Notes under the pieces: generated by a model
What the model was told of the DNA's origin: nothing
The model's database searches: none
Seen by the model: only the letters and a program-made list of their open reading frames with translations
In this document: positions 10,468 through 18,755 of the stretch, piece by piece
Position numbering within the stretch: position 1 is the first letter of the stretch
How the letters are laid out: every line of letters starts with the position of its first letter
Position numbers and translations under genes: made by a program
Source of the DNA: Candidatus Viadribacter manganicus
Lineage (GTDB): Bacteria > Pseudomonadota > Alphaproteobacteria > Caulobacterales > Aquidulcibacteraceae
NCBI RefSeq assembly: GCF_001679665.1
Contig: NZ_CP013244.1
Coordinates: 3,345,001 to 3,409,000 of the forward strand
DNA: 64,000 bases
Direction of reading: 5' to 3'

Positions 10468-11279
10468 ATCCTGAACTTCTTTGGTTCGCCGCTGGATTGG
10501 TGGTCGCTGGTTTGGCCGCCGGGTTTGTTGGCGGCCTGTTCGGCATCGGCGGTGGCATCGTCATCGTGCCGGCGCTTTATTTCGTGTTCTCGGCGCTTGG
10601 CTTGGATGATGCCGTGCGCATGCACGTCGCCGTCGGCACGTCGCTCTCCACAATTATCGCGACGTCCTGGCGTTCGCTGTCGGCGCATACGAAAGCGGGC
10701 GCTGTCGATTTCGATATTCTGAAAACCTGGACGCCCTGGATCTCGGTTGGCGCGCTCATCGGCGCTGCAGCCGCGGGTATCGCGAACACTGAAGCGTTGT
10801 TGCTGATCTTTGGTGGTGGATTGTTGCTGATCGCCGCGCAAATGGGATTGGCCAATCCGAACTGGCGCATGTTTGCCGAGCTGCCTCGTGGCATTGGTCG
10901 AGCGACAATTGCGGGCGGGCTCGGCTTGCTTTCTGCGCTGATGGGCATTGGCGGTGGCGCCATTGGCGTCACGGTGATGACGCTGTGCGGGCGGCCCATT
11001 CATCAGGCCGTCGCGACCGCCTCCGGGTTCGGCGCGGCGATCGCGATCCCGGCGGCGATCGGCTACGCGATCGTCGGATGGGGCCGCGAAGGTTTGCCGC
11101 CTTGGTCGCTCGGCTTCGTCAATGTCGGCGGCTTTATTTTCCTCGCGCTGCTTACGATGCTCACGGCGCCAATTGGCGCTCGCCTCGCGCATCGCCTGCC
11201 GCAACTCATCTTGAAGCGCGCCTTCGCCATCGTGCTGGCTGTGCTTGCGCTCAACATGCTGCGCGAAGCGCTGCTTTAA
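10464..11279 (+). CDS. TauE/SafE-family sulfite/anion exporter
   Basis: A 271-aa protein almost entirely made of hydrophobic segments (about eight) with the two family half-repeats: 'GGLFGIGGGIVIVPAL' near the N terminus and 'LMGIGGGAIGVTVMTLCG' in the middle. TauE/SafE members move sulfite, sulfoacetate or similar anions across the inner membrane. The ATG overlaps the dusA stop codon. cysDNC 1 kb away gives a loose sulfur context, but the substrate is not shown by the sequence. Confidence 0.9.
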   Translation: MNPELLWFAAGLVVAGLAAGFVGGLFGIGGGIVIVPALYFVFSALGLDDAVRMHVAVGTSLSTIIATSWRSLSAHTKAGAVDFDILKTWTPWISVGALIGAAAAGIANTEALLLIFGGGLLLIAAQMGLANPNWRMFAELPRGIGRATIAGGLGLLSALMGIGGGAIGVTVMTLCGRPIHQAVATASGFGAAIAIPAAIGYAIVGWGREGLPPWSLGFVNVGGFIFLALLTMLTAPIGARLAHRLPQLILKRAFAIVLAVLALNMLREALL

Positions 11280-11461
11280 GTTGGTTGCGCGGGCGCCAAG
11301 CGAGCTGGCAATTGCGCCATGATGGCCTTGCGCTCGGCTTCATCCATCGAGCCCCAGCGTGCGATTTCCCGGAGCGTTCTTCCGCACCCAATGCATGTGT
11401 TGGTCAGTCCGCTGACGGCGCAAACCTTGATGCAGGGGCTGGTGATCGGCTGTGGCTGCAT
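11276..11461 (-). CDS. DUF1289 domain protein
   Basis: A 61-aa protein with the small Cys-containing DUF1289 pattern: 'SPCIKVCAVSGLTNTCIGCG' (8-27) followed by 'TLREIARW' and a short helix. The four cysteines suggest binding of a metal or Fe-S cluster, but the family has no settled function. It is convergent with the TauE gene and overlaps it by 4 bp. Confidence 0.88.
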   Translation of the reverse strand: MQPQPITSPCIKVCAVSGLTNTCIGCGRTLREIARWGSMDEAERKAIMAQLPARLAPAQPT

Positions 11462-11519
11462 GAGCCCCTCTAGCTAAGCGCTTGAAATCTGGCGCGCAAA
11501 TTGGGTCGCAAGCGGAATG

Positions 11520-11576
11520 TATCGTTTTTCGATAAATTCACATTGACTATCGATGCCTCATATCGTATTTCGATAT
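11520..11576. promoter_or_regulatory. Two TATCG-N5-CGATA palindromes around a putative promoter
   Basis: Two dyads of the same design lie 41 bp apart centre to centre: tatcg-ttttt-cgata (11520-11534) and atatcg-tattt-cgatat (11560-11576). Between them a TTGACT -35-like hexamer (11543-11548) sits 17 bp from a TATTTC -10-like hexamer inside the second dyad. This is what a repressor-controlled promoter for the small exported-protein pair at 11681 would look like. The cognate regulator is not adjacent. Confidence 0.6.
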
Positions 11577-11680
11577 CAGCCTGAAATCGCAGCAAGGTCG
11601 CATCCAACACCCCTCGGGGTGGCATCCCAAAAGCGAGACGGGCTGGAACTAACCAGTTTTTCGACTTGGAGGGTCAATTT

Positions 11681-12034
11681 ATGCGTTTCGCTCTCATCGC
11701 CACCACCGCTGCCGCTGTGGTCGCCGTTCCGTTCGCCATGGCGGCGGCCGGGCCGCAGATGTCGAGCAATGAGTTCCTCGCTGCTGTGCGCTGCACCGCA
11801 TACGAGGATGTCTCGGGCGCTCAAATTGCCGACGCCAGATACCAGCTCAACGCCGAGGCCCAGCGCCAAACGGCGGATACGGTCGCTGCGGCCGAAGCGG
11901 AGGTGAGCGCTATCGCTCGCCAAGCCGTGAACAGCCAAACCCCCGCCGATCAGGCTATGCTTCGTTCGCAGCGAGCCGCCGCCTGTTCGACCGCCGACAT
12001 CGCCGTTGGCGCAGAGGAAGAAACAGCGGCCTAA
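11681..12034 (+). CDS. Small exported protein of unknown function
   Basis: A 117-aa protein with a clear Sec signal peptide ('MRFALIATTAAAVVAVPFA', cleavage near 'AMAAAG'). The mature part is Ala/Gln-rich and probably helical, with two cysteines (in 'VRCTAYED' and 'AAACSTAD') that could form a disulfide. The start is fixed by GGAGGG 7 nt before the ATG. It lies behind the twin-palindrome promoter and 54 bp ahead of a second small exported protein, so the two probably share an operon. I do not recognise the family. Confidence 0.75.
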   Translation: MRFALIATTAAAVVAVPFAMAAAGPQMSSNEFLAAVRCTAYEDVSGAQIADARYQLNAEAQRQTADTVAAAEAEVSAIARQAVNSQTPADQAMLRSQRAAACSTADIAVGAEEETAA

Positions 12035-12088
12035 GGGCGCGCAACGGCGCGCGGGTCAGGGAGAGGCCCGCGTGCGGAGGGGAGAGAC

Positions 12089-12364
12089 ATGAGAGTGTTG
12101 GTTTTGGCTGGCTTGCTCACCGCAGCGATGGCGCCCTTCGCGGCCGCCGCGGAAAACGAGATCGATTGCCAAGTCACCGATGTTGCGCGGGCGCAGGCGG
12201 ACCAGCGCCTCGATCAGCCGCCTGCAGCGCCAGCGGCGACGCCGCGTCCGATCGTCGTGCAGCGCGAAGCGGCTGATATTCCGCGTCCCGCCATCGTCGA
12301 ACGGCGCCGCAACGGCAAGCCGATCCCCGATGCGCAATTGATCCAGCCGCGTGGCGCGCTCTGA
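12089..12364 (+). CDS. Small exported proline-rich protein of unknown function
   Basis: A 91-aa protein. A signal peptide ('MRVLVLAGLLTAAMAPFAAA') is followed by a mature region with one Cys ('IDCQVTD'), a Pro/Ala stretch ('QPPAAPAATPRP') and a basic C terminus. GGAGGGGAG lies 5-14 nt before the ATG, a strong ribosome binding site. It is the likely second gene of the unit starting at 11681. No known domain is visible. Confidence 0.7.
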   Translation: MRVLVLAGLLTAAMAPFAAAAENEIDCQVTDVARAQADQRLDQPPAAPAATPRPIVVQREAADIPRPAIVERRRNGKPIPDAQLIQPRGAL

Positions 12365-12433
12365 GTTGAAGCGAGCTTCAAGCGCTCTATAGTCGCCCGC
12401 GCGCACTCTCGCGCGCGTGGGCTCGACAACATC

Positions 12434-13621
12434 ATGGATTTGAATTTTTCGCCGGAAGAGATCGCGTTTCGCAATGAAGTGCGCGCGTTTATCGAGGAGA
12501 ACTATCCAAAGCACCTGAAGGGCAAGGTGCTGCGCGAAGACCTCTCAAAGGAGGACTTCCTCGCCTGGCACAAAATTCTCGGCAAAAAAGGTTGGTCCGC
12601 CCCGGCTTGGCCGAAAGAATATGGTGGCACCGGTTGGACCGCGACGCAGCGTTACATCTGGCTCGAAGAGAACGCGCGCGGTGAGACGATCCCGCCGCTT
12701 CCGTTCGGCGTTTCGATGGTCGGCCCGGTCATCTACACCTTCGGCACGCCCGAGCAGAAGCAGAAGTATTTGCCCGGCATCCTCTCCGGCGACGTTTGGT
12801 GGTGCCAAGGCTATTCCGAACCCGGCGCAGGCTCAGACCTCGCATCGCTCAAAACGCGCGCGGTGCGTGAGGGCGACCACTACATCGTCAACGGCCAGAA
12901 GACCTGGACCACGCTCGGCCAACACGCCGACTGGGGCTTCTTCCTCGTCCGCACCGACGCAACCGCAAAACAGCAGGAAGGCATCAGCTTTCTTCTCATC
13001 GACATGAAGTCGCCGGGCGTCTCAGTGCGTCCAATCAAGCTGCTCGATGGCGGCTATGAAGTGAATGACGTCTTCCTCGAGAACGTGAAGGTGCCGGTCG
13101 ATCAGCGCATTTATGAGGAGAACAAGGGCTGGACTTGCGCCAAGTTCTTGCTCGCTCACGAACGCGCCGGCATCGCCGGCGTTGCGCGCTCGAAGCGCAA
13201 CGTTGAGCGCTTGAAGTTGATCGCGAAGGCCGAGATCGGTGACGACGGCAAGCCGCTGATCGAGGACGACGAATTTCAACGCAAGCTCAGCGAGCTCGAA
13301 ATCGATCTCTCGGCGCTGGAAATGACCGAACTGCGCACGCTTGCGCGTGAGCAAGCGGGCAAGGGCCCGGGCCCTGAAAGTTCCTTGCTGAAGATCAAGG
13401 GCACTGAGATCCAGCAGCGCCTCACCGAGCTTACGCTCGAAGCCGTCGGCAATTATGCGCAGCCTTATCCGCGCGGTCTCGGCGGCAACGAGTTTGCGGT
13501 CGGCCCCGAATACGCATCGGCCGCGGCGCCCGTCTATTTCAACTGGCGCAAAGCCTCGATCTACGGTGGATCCAACGAAATCCAACGCAACATCATCGCG
13601 AAGATGGTGCTGGGTCTTTGA
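12434..13621 (+). CDS. Acyl-CoA dehydrogenase, large-subunit type (PimC-like)
   Basis: A 395-aa FAD-dependent dehydrogenase with the three ACAD segments: 'CQGYSEPGAGSDLASL' (flavin/substrate loop, about 124-139), 'NGQKTWTT' and the C-terminal 'IYGGSNEIQRNIIAKM'. The canonical MCAD catalytic Glu position (YEGT) is Gly here (YGGS); Glu243 in 'LLAHERAG' is a candidate base as in the long-chain/isovaleryl type. Layout with the smaller ACAD 39 bp downstream matches pimeloyl-CoA dehydrogenase PimC/PimD and heteromeric steroid-ring FadE pairs, in which only one subunit carries the base. Substrate unknown. Confidence 0.88.
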   Translation: MDLNFSPEEIAFRNEVRAFIEENYPKHLKGKVLREDLSKEDFLAWHKILGKKGWSAPAWPKEYGGTGWTATQRYIWLEENARGETIPPLPFGVSMVGPVIYTFGTPEQKQKYLPGILSGDVWWCQGYSEPGAGSDLASLKTRAVREGDHYIVNGQKTWTTLGQHADWGFFLVRTDATAKQQEGISFLLIDMKSPGVSVRPIKLLDGGYEVNDVFLENVKVPVDQRIYEENKGWTCAKFLLAHERAGIAGVARSKRNVERLKLIAKAEIGDDGKPLIEDDEFQRKLSELEIDLSALEMTELRTLAREQAGKGPGPESSLLKIKGTEIQQRLTELTLEAVGNYAQPYPRGLGGNEFAVGPEYASAAAPVYFNWRKASIYGGSNEIQRNIIAKMVLGL

Positions 13622-13660
13622 TCCTGCACGCGCGACAACAATAAAATCCGGAAACGCACG

Positions 13661-14803
13661 ATGAATTTCGATTACACCGACGAACAGAACATGCTCCGCG
13701 ACTCGATCGCGAAATGGGCGGCTGGCCAGTACGACTTCGACAAGCGCCGCGAAGCTCTCAAGAGTGACGACGCCTGGAAAACCAATTGGGCGACGTTCGC
13801 CGAACTCGGCCTGCTCATGGCGCCGCTGCCGGAAGAATATGGTGGCCTAGGTGGCGGCCCGATCGACATCAACGTCGTCGCCGAAGAGTTCGGCAAGGCG
13901 CTGGTGGTTGAGCCTTATGTACCGACCGTCGTCATCGGCGCCGGCGCACTGAAATATGCAGGCTCAGCCGCGCAGAAGGAAGAGCACCTCAACGCTATCG
14001 CTGGCGGCGAGCGCGTGATCGCGTTTGCACAAGCCGAGCCGAAGAGCCGCTGGACGCTCCATGACGTCGCCACCACCGCGAAGAAAGACGGCGCAGGCTA
14101 TGTGCTCAACGGCCAGAAAGCCGTCGTCATCGGCGGCCCGCAGGCCGATACGCTCCTTGTCAGCGCCCGCACCTCCGGCGGCCAGCGCGACGAGAAGGGC
14201 GTCTCGCTCTTTCTCGTGCCGAAGAACGCCAAGGGCGTCACCACACGCGACTACCCGACGATGGACGATACCCGTGCGTCGGAAGTCTATTTCGAGAACG
14301 TCAGCGTCGGCGCCGACGCGCTGATCGGCGCGGCCGATGGCGCGTTGGCGCTGATCGAGCGTATCGTCGATGAAGCCAACGCCGCATACTGCGCCGAGGC
14401 GGTCGGCTGCATGCGCATGATGACGGAGTCCACCCGGGAATACGCCAAGACCCGAAAGCAATTCGGTAAGGCCATCGCCGACTTCCAGGTGCTCCAACAC
14501 CGCATGGTCGACATGTTCATGGCCAGCGAAGAGAGCTACTCGATGGCGCTGCGCGCTACGATTAAGCTTGGCGAAAGCGATGTTGAGCGTGCGAAGGCCG
14601 TCTCAGGCGCGAAGGTTTCGATCGGCAAACACAGCCGCTTCGTTGGCCAAGCCGCAGTTCAAATTCACGGCGGCATGGGCGTCACCGACGAAATGCGCGT
14701 CGGTCACTACTTTAAGCGCGTGACGATGATCGACTCCACCTTCGGCAATGTCGACTATCACCTGCGCCGCTTCACGGCGCTGAACCAAAAGAACGCCGCG
14801 TAA
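13661..14803 (+). CDS. Acyl-CoA dehydrogenase, small-subunit type (PimD-like)
   Basis: A 380-aa ACAD paralogue that begins 39 bp after the large-subunit gene. It retains the N-terminal helical domain and 'EEYGGLGGGPIDI', but its middle motif is degenerate ('AFAQAEPKSRWTL' instead of a TEPxAGSD loop) and the C terminus ends 'MIDSTFGNVDYHLRRF' without a YEGT-type Glu. This is typical of the partner subunit of an alpha2beta2 dehydrogenase, which supplies structure and part of the FAD site. It probably works only with the 12434 protein. Confidence 0.87.
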   Translation: MNFDYTDEQNMLRDSIAKWAAGQYDFDKRREALKSDDAWKTNWATFAELGLLMAPLPEEYGGLGGGPIDINVVAEEFGKALVVEPYVPTVVIGAGALKYAGSAAQKEEHLNAIAGGERVIAFAQAEPKSRWTLHDVATTAKKDGAGYVLNGQKAVVIGGPQADTLLVSARTSGGQRDEKGVSLFLVPKNAKGVTTRDYPTMDDTRASEVYFENVSVGADALIGAADGALALIERIVDEANAAYCAEAVGCMRMMTESTREYAKTRKQFGKAIADFQVLQHRMVDMFMASEESYSMALRATIKLGESDVERAKAVSGAKVSIGKHSRFVGQAAVQIHGGMGVTDEMRVGHYFKRVTMIDSTFGNVDYHLRRFTALNQKNAA

Positions 14804-14806
14804 CTC

Positions 14807-14852
14807 TTCGTCATTCCGGGGCTCAGCGTAACTGAGAACCCGGAATGACGAA
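14807..14852. terminator. Long bidirectional hairpin (REP-like palindrome) between convergent genes
   Basis: A perfect 14-bp stem, ttcgtcattccggg (14807-14820) with cccggaatgacgaa (14839-14852), encloses a nested 5-bp stem ctcag/ctgag. It starts 4 nt after the ACAD stop and ends next to the stop of the convergent sulfatase. It can terminate both genes. The sequence style (a CGTCATTCCGGG dyad) also resembles dispersed palindromic elements. Confidence 0.8.
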
Positions 14853-14853
14853 C

Positions 14854-16644
14854 TTATGCTGGACGTTTTTTGAACAGCCGCATCACCAGCCAGATTACGC
14901 CGCCGATCAGCAGCAGCCCAACAAGACCGATCCCTGCGAAGATGTACCAGTAGTGCTGGTAGATCTTCATGCGCGTATTGTGCGCGACCTGCGCCTGCGG
15001 ATCGTAGCCAGGTGGCAGCTCAAGCACGCCGTTGCGTTCTGCGTAGGCCTGATAGTCTGCAAGCATCGACGCCAGTAGCTCCGGCATTTGCGCCGCGAGA
15101 TCGGTTGTTTCGCCCGGGTCTTGAGTAATGTTGTAGAGCCGCCAGCTGCTATCGCCGAGCGGCGGGGGCGTGCGCACCAGTTTAAAATCGCCGCGGTAAA
15201 GCGCCGAGTGTCCCGACACTTCCACCCCAAGTGGGATCAGAGGCTCGCGGCCATGCGGGGTTTCGCCGGCAAGAAGCGCGCTCATGCTGAAGCCATCCAT
15301 CGCCGGCGCATTTAAAGGCGCGCCAGCGCGTTCCAGCAATGTGGGTGCAATGTCGGTCACGAAGGCGCGCGCATCGATGCGCTGTTGAATGACGTTAGGC
15401 CCCGCAATGATCAGCGGCACATGCAAACCGCCTTCACCGGAGGTGAACTTGTAGAGTGAGCCCGTCGCTGTCGCGTTGGCCCATTCCGGGCCGATCATCA
15501 CGAACGAACCACGCTCGCCCAGATCTTCCATGCGACGGGTGTAGCCGGTGAGGCTCATCCAACGGCGGAAGTCAGGGTCTGCGATCGGATTGCTGGGCTC
15601 TGGCCCGTTGTCGGAAGTGACGACGAAGATCGTGTTCTCCGCCAGTCCGCGGCTCTGCAGATAGGAGATGAAGCGACCGATGCTTTGATCCATTGCTTCG
15701 AGCATGCCGGCATGAACTTCCATGCTGCGTGCATAAAGCGCTTGCTCATCGCCCGAGATGCTTGCCCAAGGGCGCAAGCTCGGATGCGGCGCGTCGATGG
15801 CGGCGCCCGTTGGAAGTAATCCCAATTCCTGCGCCCGCCGCCAGCGATTGGCGCGCAATTGCTCCCAACCGCCCTCATAAGCGCCGCGATAATGCGCCGT
15901 GATTTCGCGCGGCGCCTGCACGGGGATGTGCACCGCCTGGAACGCTAGGTAAGCAAAGAACGGTTCGTTCGCCCGCGCGCTATCGGCGTCGAGATAACGG
16001 ATCATGCGATCGACGATGAATTGGCTCGAATAGAAATTCTCGGGCAGGTGCGCGCGTTCGCCGTCCTCGAACCAGTCCGCCGTTTGATAATACGGCATGT
16101 ATGCGCGCTCTTCCCAATTGTCGGCGCCTGAAGCATCGAGCACGAAGGAGCGATCGAAGCCGTGCGCGTTCGGTAAATCGCCTTCGCCGTGACCAAGGTG
16201 CCACTTGCCGGTGGCGTATGTGCGATAGCCGCTCTGGCGCAGCCGTTCGGCAATCGTGACCACGCCCGGCTCGAGCCGCATCGTGTAGCCTGGGCGTCCG
16301 CGCATCTCCGGCGCCAACACTTCGATGATCGTCGCGTGACCGGTACGATGGTTGTCCATCCCTGAGAGCAGCATCGCCCGCGAGGGTGAGCAGAGCGGTG
16401 AGGAGTAGTAGCGTGAGAACTGCGCGCCGCGTTGCGCCAGCGCGTCGATGTTCGGCGTGTGCGCTTCGCCGCCATAGGCGCCGAAATCTGTGAAGCCCGC
16501 ATCATCGGCAATGATCACGACGATGTTGGGCCGCTGCGGGGGCGCCGCCGCAGCGGCCCTCGTTTGCTGCGCCGCAGCGGGCGACGCGATCAAAGCCGCC
16601 AATGCGAGACCAGCCAGTGCGCGGCTCAAAGCAATGATTTTCAA
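14854..16644 (-). CDS. Exported, membrane-anchored sulfatase
   Basis: A 596-aa type I sulfatase. A signal peptide ('LAGLALAALIASPAAA') precedes 'RPNIVVIIADDAGFTDFG' with the metal-binding Asp pair, and the formylglycine motif 'CSPSR' with Cys85. 'ATGKWHLGH' and 'VVTSDNGPEPS' supply further active-site residues. A C-terminal helix ('IFAGIGLVGLLLIGGVIWLV') plus basic tail should anchor it in the membrane facing the periplasm. I prefer the TTG start at 16644, which has a GGGGGGAG site, over the ATG at 16689 without one. It needs a formylglycine-generating enzyme; the FGE-fold protein at 35514 lacks the catalytic cysteines and is not a good candidate. Confidence 0.9.
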   Translation of the reverse strand: MKIIALSRALAGLALAALIASPAAAQQTRAAAAAPPQRPNIVVIIADDAGFTDFGAYGGEAHTPNIDALAQRGAQFSRYYSSPLCSPSRAMLLSGMDNHRTGHATIIEVLAPEMRGRPGYTMRLEPGVVTIAERLRQSGYRTYATGKWHLGHGEGDLPNAHGFDRSFVLDASGADNWEERAYMPYYQTADWFEDGERAHLPENFYSSQFIVDRMIRYLDADSARANEPFFAYLAFQAVHIPVQAPREITAHYRGAYEGGWEQLRANRWRRAQELGLLPTGAAIDAPHPSLRPWASISGDEQALYARSMEVHAGMLEAMDQSIGRFISYLQSRGLAENTIFVVTSDNGPEPSNPIADPDFRRWMSLTGYTRRMEDLGERGSFVMIGPEWANATATGSLYKFTSGEGGLHVPLIIAGPNVIQQRIDARAFVTDIAPTLLERAGAPLNAPAMDGFSMSALLAGETPHGREPLIPLGVEVSGHSALYRGDFKLVRTPPPLGDSSWRLYNITQDPGETTDLAAQMPELLASMLADYQAYAERNGVLELPPGYDPQAQVAHNTRMKIYQHYWYIFAGIGLVGLLLIGGVIWLVMRLFKKRPA

Positions 16645-16748
16645 GGCAGTCTCCCCCCTAGCCTCATGCCTACTGCCGCTCATGGGCATGCTGCAAGTAT
16701 GTCCGAATCCGGCGAGACGCGGAGGCGGAAACGGCTCATATTCCGTCC

Positions 16749-18179
16749 ATGATGTTGGACGCCGATACTTGCCACGCGGCCTGTGACGCGAAGGACCGCC
16801 GCTTCGACGGGCGCTTCTATGTCGGCGTCAAATCTACCGGCATCTATTGCCGCTGCATTTGCCCGGCGCGCACGCCAAAACGCATCAACCGCACCTTCTG
16901 GCCTTCCGCCGCCGCCGCGGAGGGCGCTGGGTTTCGTCCGTGCTTGCTGTGCCGCCCCGAGCGCGCGCCTGGCCTTGCGCCGATCGACGCGCCCGCACGC
17001 CTTGCCGCCGCCGCTTACGCGCGCATTGAGGCTGGTTCGCTCGAAGAGCAGGGCCTTGAAGCTTTGGCCGACGAACTTGGCGTCACGTCGCGTCACTTGC
17101 GGCGCGTAATGAATGCACAGTTCGGCGCGAGCCCCATCGAGATTGCACAGACCGGCCGCCTGCTCGCAGCGCGCCGGTTGCTCAATGAAACCGCTCTTTC
17201 GATCACGGAGATCGCATTCGCTTCAGGCTTCCGGTCGTTGCGCCGTTTCAACGCAACGATGAAGGATCGTTATGGCGCGCCGCCGTCGAAGATGCGTGGC
17301 CGCAAAGCGCTAGCGCGTGGCGATACTTTCACCGTCAGCCTCTCGCCGCGCGGCGATTACAACATCGCACCGATGCTGGACTTCCTCGCCAAGCGTGCGC
17401 TGCCCGGTGTCGAGGCAGCGAACGACAGATCGTATGCACGCGTTCTGAAGTGGGGCGATGCGCTGGGTTGGCTGGACGTACGCATGGGGCCCAAAGGGCT
17501 GATGCTTACGCTCTCGGAAAATCTGGCGCCGCATTTGCGCCCACTGGTGGCGAACGTGCGCGGTGCGTTCGATCTTGATGCGGAAATGACGACGGTGGAT
17601 GCGCATCTCTCCACCGATCGATCGCTCACCAAGGATGTAAAGCGCGAACCAGGCGTGCGCGTGCCCGGCGCGCTGGATGGCTTTGAAACAGCGATCCGCG
17701 CCGTGCTTGGTCAGCAAGTCACCGTCCAAGGCGCGCGCACGCTGACTGAACGTCTCGTGGCCAAATACGGCGCGCCGTTGGAGCGCGGACCAGACGGGCT
17801 GGACCGCGCGTTTCCTGATGCAGCGGCGCTAGCGAACGCCGGGCCAGCCGCGATTGCGAAGATCGGTCTGCCGATGAAGCGCGCTGAGACGCTGCATCGC
17901 CTCGCGGTAGCGTCGAATGATGGAAAGCTCCCGCTGGCGCGCGGCGCGATCGCGGCGGGACGCTCGGCGCTCGCGCAAATTCCCGGCATCGGTCCGTGGA
18001 CGATCGAATACATCGCCATGCGCGCGCTCGGTGATCCCGACGCTTATCCAGCGACCGACATCGCGCTCATTAATGCATTAGGCCGCAAGGGCGAGACGCT
18101 CGAACATCTCAAACCGTGGCGCGCTTACGCCGCCATCCGCTTGTGGCGCCGTGTCGCCAAGAAAGGCATCCAGACGTGA
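16749..18179 (+). CDS. Ada-type Zn/HTH domain fused to AlkA DNA-3-methyladenine glycosylase
   Basis: A 476-aa fusion for alkylation repair. The Ada-like N-terminal zinc domain has Cys34, Cys38 ('GIYCRCICPARTP') and Cys65, Cys68 ('FRPCLLCRPE'); in E. coli Ada the first of these cysteines accepts methyl groups from phosphotriesters. An AraC-type HTH follows (about 95-180: 'ADELGVTSRHLRRVM', 'ITEIAFASGFRSLRRF'). The C-terminal AlkA-like half has the HhH motif 'IPGIGPWTIEYIAMRAL' and catalytic Asp in 'PATDIAL'. An extra Cys36 within the zinc motif is unusual. The stop overlaps the methyltransferase start (GTGA), giving a two-gene adaptive-response operon that may be autoregulated. Confidence 0.93.
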   Translation: MMLDADTCHAACDAKDRRFDGRFYVGVKSTGIYCRCICPARTPKRINRTFWPSAAAAEGAGFRPCLLCRPERAPGLAPIDAPARLAAAAYARIEAGSLEEQGLEALADELGVTSRHLRRVMNAQFGASPIEIAQTGRLLAARRLLNETALSITEIAFASGFRSLRRFNATMKDRYGAPPSKMRGRKALARGDTFTVSLSPRGDYNIAPMLDFLAKRALPGVEAANDRSYARVLKWGDALGWLDVRMGPKGLMLTLSENLAPHLRPLVANVRGAFDLDAEMTTVDAHLSTDRSLTKDVKREPGVRVPGALDGFETAIRAVLGQQVTVQGARTLTERLVAKYGAPLERGPDGLDRAFPDAAALANAGPAAIAKIGLPMKRAETLHRLAVASNDGKLPLARGAIAAGRSALAQIPGIGPWTIEYIAMRALGDPDAYPATDIALINALGRKGETLEHLKPWRAYAAIRLWRRVAKKGIQT

Positions 18180-18661
18180 TCAGCGCAATTTATGACAGCC
18201 CGATTGGGCCACTCACGCTTGCTTCCGACGGCAAGGCGTTGATCCAGGTTGAGTTCGAGGGCGGCAGGTATCCGCTTTCGCAGTATGAACTCGGCAACGA
18301 CAAGATTATCGATCAAGCGCGTCGCGAGCTGGATCTCTATTTTGCCGGCAAGCTGCGCGACTTTAAAGTGAAGGTCGCGCCCCAAGGCACCGAGTTTCAG
18401 CGCAAGGCTTGGGCCGCGCTACAAACGATCCCGTACGGCGAGACGCGCTCTTATGCACAGCAGGCCAAGGCCATCGGCTCGCCGAAAGCGACGCGCGCCA
18501 TCGGTGCAGCCAACGGGCGCAACCCGATCCCGGTGATTATCCCATGCCACCGTGTCATCGGCGCCAATGGAAGTCTCACCGGCTTCGGAGGCGGCATGGA
18601 GCGCAAGCAAATCCTTTTGGAGCTGGAACAAGGTGGTAATTTGCTGGCCCGCGCCAGCTGA
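18176..18661 (+). CDS. ogt: Methylated-DNA--protein-cysteine methyltransferase
   Basis: A 161-aa O6-alkylguanine-DNA alkyltransferase. The acceptor is Cys124 in 'PVIIPCHRVIG', with the HTH/Arg-finger stretch 'SPKATRAIGAANGRNP' before it and 'SLTGFGGGMERKQILLELE' after. The GTG at 18176 overlaps the upstream stop, so the protein is coupled to the Ada/AlkA fusion; a longer ORF from 18116 reads through the previous gene in another frame. Together the two genes provide the activities that E. coli spreads over Ada and AlkA. Confidence 0.94.
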   Translation: MISAIYDSPIGPLTLASDGKALIQVEFEGGRYPLSQYELGNDKIIDQARRELDLYFAGKLRDFKVKVAPQGTEFQRKAWAALQTIPYGETRSYAQQAKAIGSPKATRAIGAANGRNPIPVIIPCHRVIGANGSLTGFGGGMERKQILLELEQGGNLLARAS

Positions 18662-18755
18662 TCATTACGAAGCTTCAACCGTATTGGGGCATCGCTCCGG
18701 GACCGTGCGGCGTGCTAAGGAGCCTGTGCTGCGAGAAGGTGGGAGGAGAGCACGA

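Noticed and set aside
10305..11204. 299-codon minus-strand ORF
   Set aside because: It is antisense to dusA and the TauE/SafE gene, both with clear family motifs; its composition is Arg/Gln-rich noise.
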